From Acidobacteriota bacterium (GTDB lineage Bacteria > Acidobacteriota > Blastocatellia > Pyrinomonadales > Pyrinomonadaceae), in NCBI GenBank assembly GCA_963169175.1, contig CAUJFK010000215.1, forward strand, positions 1-10,086: DNA of 10,086 bases, in the 5' to 3' direction. Of this stretch, positions 6,323 through 10,086 are shown in pieces. How positions within the stretch are numbered: the first letter of the stretch is position 1; each line of letters begins with the position of its first letter. A program made the position numbers and the translations under genes. The notes below the pieces were generated by a model that made no database searches, was not told the origin of the DNA, and was given only the letters and a program-made list of their open reading frames with translations.

Positions 6323-6378
6323 GCTGTTTAGCGGTTTATTTAACGTGGTCGCAAGTTGCCCTTAACTCACCACAAAGC
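6323..6378 (-). promoter_or_regulatory. SAM-II (SAM-alpha) riboswitch aptamer
   Basis: On the minus strand the leader reads GUGGUGAGUUAA (6373-6362), a short variable segment, CUUGCGACCACGUUAAAUAA (6355-6336), then CGCUAAA (6333-6327). This matches the SAM-II signature as I know it: a GUGGUGAUUU-like start, CUUGC, CCACGUUAAA.AA and a final CGCUAAA. Helix P1 is explicit: GUGGU (6373-6369) pairs with ACCAC (6349-6345). It also aligns with the crystallised metX SAM-II RNA, sharing UGA-UUAA, UUGC and the GCUAAA end, with a slightly longer variable loop. The pseudoknot helix should involve the CGC at 6333-6331; GCG at 6352-6350 is a candidate partner that needs modelling. SAM binding would lower expression of the methionine-synthesis gene downstream. 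No ribosome-binding site is buried here; the output is the terminator that follows. Confidence 0.9.
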
Positions 6379-6387
6379 TTAATGATG

Positions 6388-6417
6388 ATAATGCGACGTG
6401 CAGTATCCGCGTGTCAA
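6388..6417 (-). promoter_or_regulatory. Sigma70-type promoter for the SAM-II-controlled methionine gene
   Basis: Minus-strand TTGACA (6417-6412) is a perfect -35, followed after 18 bases by CATTAT (6393-6388), four of six matches to TATAAT. The transcription start would fall near 6381, two or three bases before the aptamer, so the riboswitch would form the exact 5' end of the RNA. An alternative -10, TATCAT at 6390-6385, matches better but leaves a 21-base spacer. Confidence 0.65.
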
Positions 6418-6519
6418 GCATCGGGATGGTCATCTATAAGAAGATTTTAGGTCAATCGAGGCCCGTCAACAAAGCACCAAGGCAGGCCCGATCCGCGAAG
6501 TTGTGGTATTTTGAGTCGC

Positions 6520-7710
6520 ATGGAGTTCACACCATCAACGAAAAGTGCCGACTACGTTCAACGCCTCGAGAGCTTTATGGCGGACCATATCTATCCGAAT
6601 GAGGCCCGATACAACACCGAAATAGCCGATGGCGACCGATGGCGGCCGCTTGTGCTGATCGAAGATCTGAAAGCCGAGGCAAAGGCCCAAGGTTTGTGGA
6701 ACCTGTTCCTGCCGGATATTTCGGGCCTTTCAAATCTTGATTATGCACCGTTGGCCGAGGTGATGGGCCGCGTCACGTGGGCCGCGGAAGTTTTTAATTG
6801 TTCGGCGCCCGATACCGGCAATATGGAGGTGCTGCATCTTAACGGCAGTGAAGAGCAAAAGAAGCGGTGGCTGGGGCCGCTGCTTGCCGGCGAGATCCGT
6901 TCGTGCTTTGCCATGACCGAGCCCGATGTTGCGTCGAGCGATGCCACCAATATCCGCGCTTCGATCGAGCCCGATGGCGATGACTATCTCCTCAACGGCC
7001 GTAAATGGTGGTCGACCGGAGCGGCTGACGCCCGGTGCAAACTGGCAATTTTTATGGGTAGATCGGACGGGACCGCGGCAAAGCACTTGCAGCAGTCAAT
7101 GGTGCTTGTGCCGATGGACGCGGACGGTGTAAAGGTTGAACGTACTTTGAATGTATTTGGTTTTGACGATGCACCGATCGGCCATGCGGAATTATCGTTC
7201 AATAATGTCCGCGTGCCGAAAGAAAATATACTGCTTGGCGAAGGCCGCGGATTTGAGATCGCACAGGGCAGATTGGGGCCGGGACGAGTGCACCACTGTA
7301 TGCGGCTCATTGGTTCCGCTGAGCGATCGCTTGAGCTAATGTGCGAGCGGGCGCGATCGCGCATAGCGTTTGGCAAGCCTCTCGCCGGGCAGGGCGTCGT
7401 TCGCCAGTGGATAGCCGAGGCCCGCCTTGCCATCGACCAGGCACGGTTGCTTGTGCTCTACGCGGCCTGGAAAATGGACACCGCCGGCAATCGGGCCGCC
7501 CGCAAAGAGATAGCGATGATCAAGGCAGTGGTCCCGCAGATGGCCCTGAAAATTATCGACCGCGCCATCCAGGTGCACGGCGGCGGCGGCGTTTCGCAGG
7601 ACTTTCCGCTCGCCCAATTCTGGATCTACGCCCGCTCCCTGCGGCTCGCCGATGGCCCGGACGAAGTGCATCTTGAATCAGTGGCAAAGCTGGAGCTGGA
7701 ACCGCATTAG
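6520..7710 (+). CDS. Acyl-CoA dehydrogenase, ACAD10/11-like family
   Basis: A 396-residue FAD-dependent acyl-CoA dehydrogenase that would oxidise an acyl-CoA to the 2-enoyl-CoA and pass electrons to electron-transfer flavoprotein. CFAMTEPDVASSDATNI (129-145) is the flavin and substrate loop, and KWWSTGA (162-168) is the next family block. GPGRVHHCMR starts the C-terminal helical domain. RIAFGKPL and IQVHGGGGVSQDFPLAQFWI are typical. ARSLRLADGPDEVH (371-384) is the hallmark of the ACAD10/ACAD11-like branch, which prefers longer or unusual chains; the catalytic acid of this branch lies near this block. I chose the ATG at 6520; a TTG three codons upstream is in frame and cannot be excluded. No strong ribosome-binding site is seen. 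A TATAAG at 6435-6440 is a weak -10 candidate. The gene diverges from the methionine gene, and no functional link is apparent. Confidence 0.93.
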   Translation: MEFTPSTKSADYVQRLESFMADHIYPNEARYNTEIADGDRWRPLVLIEDLKAEAKAQGLWNLFLPDISGLSNLDYAPLAEVMGRVTWAAEVFNCSAPDTGNMEVLHLNGSEEQKKRWLGPLLAGEIRSCFAMTEPDVASSDATNIRASIEPDGDDYLLNGRKWWSTGAADARCKLAIFMGRSDGTAAKHLQQSMVLVPMDADGVKVERTLNVFGFDDAPIGHAELSFNNVRVPKENILLGEGRGFEIAQGRLGPGRVHHCMRLIGSAERSLELMCERARSRIAFGKPLAGQGVVRQWIAEARLAIDQARLLVLYAAWKMDTAGNRAARKEIAMIKAVVPQMALKIIDRAIQVHGGGGVSQDFPLAQFWIYARSLRLADGPDEVHLESVAKLELEPH

Positions 7711-7712
7711 TT

Positions 7713-7819
7713 GATTGCGGATTTGGGATTGCGGATTGCGGATTTGTTTGATGCGACTTGAATCCGCACTCCGCAAAACCAATTTGCAATCTGCGATCCG
7801 CAATCCACAATCCACAATC
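7713..7819. repeat. Long imperfect inverted repeat built of GGATTGC-type units
   Basis: The left arm 7713-7745 and right arm 7787-7819 are reverse complements at 27 of 33 positions, around a 41-base loop. Both arms consist of roughly 10-base repeats of the type GATTGCG or GGATTGT. It starts 3 bases after the acyl-CoA dehydrogenase stop, so transcripts would end in a long hairpin that could act in termination or 3'-end protection, although no T-run follows. It may also be a small non-coding mobile or expansion-prone element. It contains no gene. Confidence 0.8.
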
Positions 7820-7876
7820 GAGTCGGTCACTCTGACCAGTTTCATTTCACCCGCCGTTCAACATGACAAATAAGTG

Positions 7877-7906
7877 TTGACAAATGTTTTGCACTTGAGC
7901 TACCTT
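7877..7906 (+). promoter_or_regulatory. Candidate promoter of the pilMN operon
   Basis: TTGACA at 7877-7882 is a perfect -35. TACCTT at 7901-7906, 18 bases on, is a poor -10 (three of six), and CTTAAT at 7904-7909 matches better but with a 21-base spacer. If used, the leader before pilM would be close to 300 bases long. No better promoter was seen in 7820-8214. Confidence 0.35.
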
Positions 7907-7957
7907 AATTGAGTACAGCCGCAATATGGTTGTATCCCTTCGCCACCCGATGCGAAA

Positions 7958-8140
7958 TAGTTTTCTAAAAAACTACAACTCGACCGCTCTTTCCTGAAAA
8001 GGAATTCGGCTTCTTAAAATGCGAAGCGGGCTTTTGGCCTGCGTTTAGTTCGGCCCGTCAGATCAAGATGTCCTGTCCCCAGAATCAGCAAGTTCAGTAA
8101 ACGGTGGCAAATTATCTTTCCCGGCCCGAAACCCGCTTCG
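7958..8140 (+). other. Possible structured 5' leader of pilM
   Basis: This gene-free stretch holds several potential RNA helices. TAGTTTT (7958-7964) pairs with AAAACTA (7969-7975) around CTAA. TTCCT (7991-7995) pairs with AGGAA (8000-8004) around a GAAA tetraloop. GCTTC (8009-8013) can pair with GAAGC (8023-8027). The segment CGAAGCGGG (8022-8030) is instead perfectly complementary to CCCGCTTCG (8132-8140), so the last two helices exclude each other. I do not recognise a known riboswitch here, and short helices occur by chance; the 9-base perfect long-range match is the best sign. The rest of 7820-8214 shows only the pilM ribosome-binding site. Confidence 0.35.
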
Positions 8141-8214
8141 AAACCTTTCTAGAAAAACACACAAAGATTGATGTTGGCCCCACGCCGCCAACCTCTAAGG
8201 AGTGAGAAAACATA

Positions 8215-9267
8215 ATGCTGTTCGGTAAGAAGAAAAGCGTTGCCGGTTTAGACATCGGCTCCAGTTCGGTCAAGATGGTCGAGCTCGACGGCAAATCGAA
8301 CCAGTTGAGCCTCGTCGCCCTCGGCTATCAGAATCTGCCCGATGAGACCATCATCGACGGCCAGATCATGGAGTTGAACGTCGTTTCCGATTGCATCCGA
8401 AATGTCTGCGGCAATTTCGGCGTCACGGCCGATCAGGTCGTTACCGGCGTCAGCGGCCATTCGGTGATCATAAAGAACATCGTGCTGCCGCCAATGAGCC
8501 AGGACGAACTGGAAGAGTCGATCGACTGGCATGCCGAAGAGCACATTCCTTACGATCTGGCCGACGTTAGCCTGGATTTTCAGGTGACGCAGTCAACATC
8601 GGACGCGACGCATGTTCTGATCGCCGCCTGCAAGCGCGAGCGGATCGACAATGTCCGCCAGGCGGTTCAGCTTGCCGGCAAAGAGCCCTTCGTTATCGAC
8701 GTTGACACCTTTGCCCTGCAGAATTGCTACGAAATGAATTATCAGCCGGATGATTCACAGGTCGTAACGCTCCTCAATATCGGAGCTTCGACCATGAACG
8801 TGAATATCGTCAAGGGCACACGTTCGCTGTTCACACGCGACATTACGGTCGGCGGCAGCCAGTTCACCGATGTGCTTCAGCGTAACCTGGGCCTCAGCTA
8901 TCAGCAGGCCGAGGCCGTGAAGCGTGGTGTGAGCTCGGCGGTCGAAGGGATCGAAGAAAAATCCATCGAACCACTGATGCACAACGTGACCGAGATAATC
9001 GCGATGGAAATACAGAAGACATTCGACTTCTACCGCGCGACATCCGATGACAATGAAACGGTCGTCCAGAAGATCCTTATTTCAGGCGGCGGGTCAAAAC
9101 TTCAGGGCTTGGCCCATGACCTCTCCGCAAGGCTCGAACTGCCTGTCGAAGTTTTAGATCCTTTCCGCAACATCAAGGTTGATTCACGGAAATTTGACCC
9201 CGACTACATGAGTGAGATCATGCCCGAAATGGCGGTTGCCGTTGGATTGGCGATGAGGGGAGTGTAA
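8215..9267 (+). CDS. pilM: Type IV pilus assembly protein PilM
   Basis: A 350-residue actin-like ATPase of the PilM/FtsA fold, of normal family length. SVAGLDIGSSSVKMVEL (8-24) is the phosphate-1 loop, LLNIGAS (186-192) the phosphate-2 loop and LISGGGSKLQGL (288-299) the adenosine-binding region. LPPMSQDELEESIDWHAEEH (91-110) is the conserved PilM segment that starts the inserted subdomain. PilM sits in the cytoplasm and binds the N-terminal tail of PilN, linking the pilus machine's inner-membrane platform to its motor ATPases. The start ATG at 8215 is preceded by AAGGAG at 8197-8202, a 12-base spacing that is slightly long. pilN follows after 5 bases, showing an operon. No membrane segment is present, as expected. 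Confidence 0.97.
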   Translation: MLFGKKKSVAGLDIGSSSVKMVELDGKSNQLSLVALGYQNLPDETIIDGQIMELNVVSDCIRNVCGNFGVTADQVVTGVSGHSVIIKNIVLPPMSQDELEESIDWHAEEHIPYDLADVSLDFQVTQSTSDATHVLIAACKRERIDNVRQAVQLAGKEPFVIDVDTFALQNCYEMNYQPDDSQVVTLLNIGASTMNVNIVKGTRSLFTRDITVGGSQFTDVLQRNLGLSYQQAEAVKRGVSSAVEGIEEKSIEPLMHNVTEIIAMEIQKTFDFYRATSDDNETVVQKILISGGGSKLQGLAHDLSARLELPVEVLDPFRNIKVDSRKFDPDYMSEIMPEMAVAVGLAMRGV

Positions 9268-9272
9268 CTACA

Positions 9273-9986
9273 ATGATCAAGATCAATCTACTTAACTCGG
9301 TAACTGAAAGGCAGGGTGGGGCCGTCGTTGCGGTCGACAGAAAGGTCGGAAGCGCGGGAACGCGTCTTTTGATGATGTCGCTCGCGGTTGCGTTCCTCTT
9401 TGTGACCGTCGTTGCCTGGGACATCATCAGCACGCAGATGGCCAAGGCCGATGCCGAAGCTCAGCTTGAAGATCAGAAACGCATCGCCGCCGAGCTTGAG
9501 GTGGTGATGAAGGAACAGAAGGAGCTTGAGGAAAAGATCACCGCCATCGACGCGCGGATCGAGGCCATCAAGAAACTTCGTGCCGCTCAGGCAGGCCCGG
9601 TCGCGGTGCTCGAAGCAATGCGTGAACGCATCGCGATGGTCCCGGGACTTTATCTTCAGAGCATTGAACAGGCCGGCGAAGTGGTTACGATCAAGGGCAA
9701 TTCGCCTGATGAATCGGTCGTCACCCAATTCGGCCGGAGCCTCGAATTTTCGGGCGGGCTGTTCGAGAACCTAAATATCGAAACGCAGCGGCAGGAAGTT
9801 CAGAATCAGATGGTAACGCCGAACGCGACGAACCCGGAAGCAGGCAAGATGAATGTCGTGAACTTTACCATCAACGCCGCGTACAAGCCGGCAAAGGCAG
9901 CGGGAGCACCGGGCCTGAACCCGACCACCGCCTCCGCGGCCCCGGTCGTAAACCCGGCCGCACCCGTCCAGGTAGCAAAAAATTAG
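9273..9986 (+). CDS. pilN: Type IV pilus assembly protein PilN
   Basis: A 237-residue bitopic inner-membrane protein. The cytoplasmic start MIKINLL (1-7) is the conserved PilM-binding motif. One hydrophobic helix spans about 32-53, then a coiled coil of about 56-106 rich in Glu, Lys and Ala, then the periplasmic alpha/beta domain (about 107-205) that pairs with PilO. Residues 205-237 form an Ala/Pro/Asn-rich tail of low complexity, longer than in model PilN proteins. The ribosome-binding site is the GGGGAG at 9257-9262, inside the end of pilM, so the two genes are translationally close. PilN and PilO align the machine between the cytoplasmic ATPases and the secretin PilQ. pilO would be expected next but the window ends in repeats. 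Confidence 0.95.
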   Translation: MIKINLLNSVTERQGGAVVAVDRKVGSAGTRLLMMSLAVAFLFVTVVAWDIISTQMAKADAEAQLEDQKRIAAELEVVMKEQKELEEKITAIDARIEAIKKLRAAQAGPVAVLEAMRERIAMVPGLYLQSIEQAGEVVTIKGNSPDESVVTQFGRSLEFSGGLFENLNIETQRQEVQNQMVTPNATNPEAGKMNVVNFTINAAYKPAKAAGAPGLNPTTASAAPVVNPAAPVQVAKN

Positions 9987-10086
9987 GCAGAAACACGACC
10001 AGTAGGGTGTGTGCCCCGCCAAAGGCAGAAACCCGACCCGTTGGGTGTGTGCCCCATTGACAGCAAAGGTAGAAACACGACCGGTA
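9986..10086. repeat. Tandem GGCAGAAACMCGACC...GGTGTGTGCCCC repeats after pilN
   Basis: Copy A lies at 9986-10017 and copy B at 10024-10055; they match at 29 of 32 positions. Copy C starts at 10068 and is cut by the window end, matching copy A at 17 of 19 bases. Start-to-start spacing is 38 and then 44 bases, so the linkers differ (6 and 12 bases). Within copy A, ACACGACC and GGGTGTGT can pair in a hairpin with an AGTA loop and one mismatch. The array begins on the final G of the pilN stop codon. It is a different family from the repeats at 623-699. Confidence 0.8.

Noticed and set aside
6323..6378. SAM-I (S-box) riboswitch
   Set aside because: The S-box signature segments and its four-way junction are absent, whereas the short SAM-II pattern is matched almost throughout.
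7958..8140. Cyclic di-GMP (GEMM) riboswitch before pilM
   Set aside because: The conserved GEMM blocks and tetraloop-receptor arrangement were not found; left as an unassigned structured leader.
9986..10086. CRISPR array
   Set aside because: Spacers are only 6-12 bases, repeats diverge from each other, and no cas gene is near.

Overview
The window looks like a bacterial chromosome, most likely Acidobacteriota and perhaps Blastocatellia/Pyrinomonadaceae. This is inferred from the mix of a pilMN operon, a fused homocysteine methyltransferase/MTHFR, abundant short intergenic palindromic repeats and moderate-to-high GC core genes. No rRNA or other phylogenetic marker is present, so the placement is tentative.

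Layout. Bases 1-617 hold the 3' part of a zeta-crystallin-type NADPH:quinone reductase, followed by two direct repeats. Bases 760-1245 hold decayed coding sequence with two in-frame TAA codons. Bases 1311-3483 (minus) encode a DNA methyltransferase followed by a probable restriction endonuclease, i.e. a compact type II-like restriction-modification pair. Bases 3547-4208 (minus) are a broken toxin-antitoxin locus: an intact Phd/YefM-type antitoxin, a VapC-type PIN toxin frameshifted near its first codon and cut short, and a remnant of a DUF5615-like PIN protein. Roughly 700-4300 reads as an accessory, decaying island.

Bases 4322-6214 (minus) encode a bifunctional homocysteine S-methyltransferase/5,10-methylenetetrahydrofolate reductase. 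Its leader contains the strongest finding of the window: a SAM-II (SAM-alpha) riboswitch aptamer at 6378-6323, followed by an intrinsic terminator at 6303-6272. The aptamer's 3' strand is complementary to the terminator, so a SAM-dependent transcription-termination switch can be read directly from the DNA. A sigma70-like promoter lies just upstream, placing the aptamer at the very 5' end of the transcript.

On the plus strand follow an acyl-CoA dehydrogenase of the ACAD10/11-like type (6520-7710), a long imperfect inverted repeat made of GGATTGC-type units, a roughly 300-nt leader with several possible hairpins, and then pilM and pilN (8215-9986), the cytoplasmic and inner-membrane assembly proteins of type IV pili. 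Tandem repeats begin at the last base of the pilN stop codon and run to the window edge, where pilO would be expected.

There is no sign of an entirely new multigene system. The most valuable points are the SAM-II/terminator switch, the damaged toxin-antitoxin locus, the restriction-modification pair and the 3'-UTR-associated repeats.
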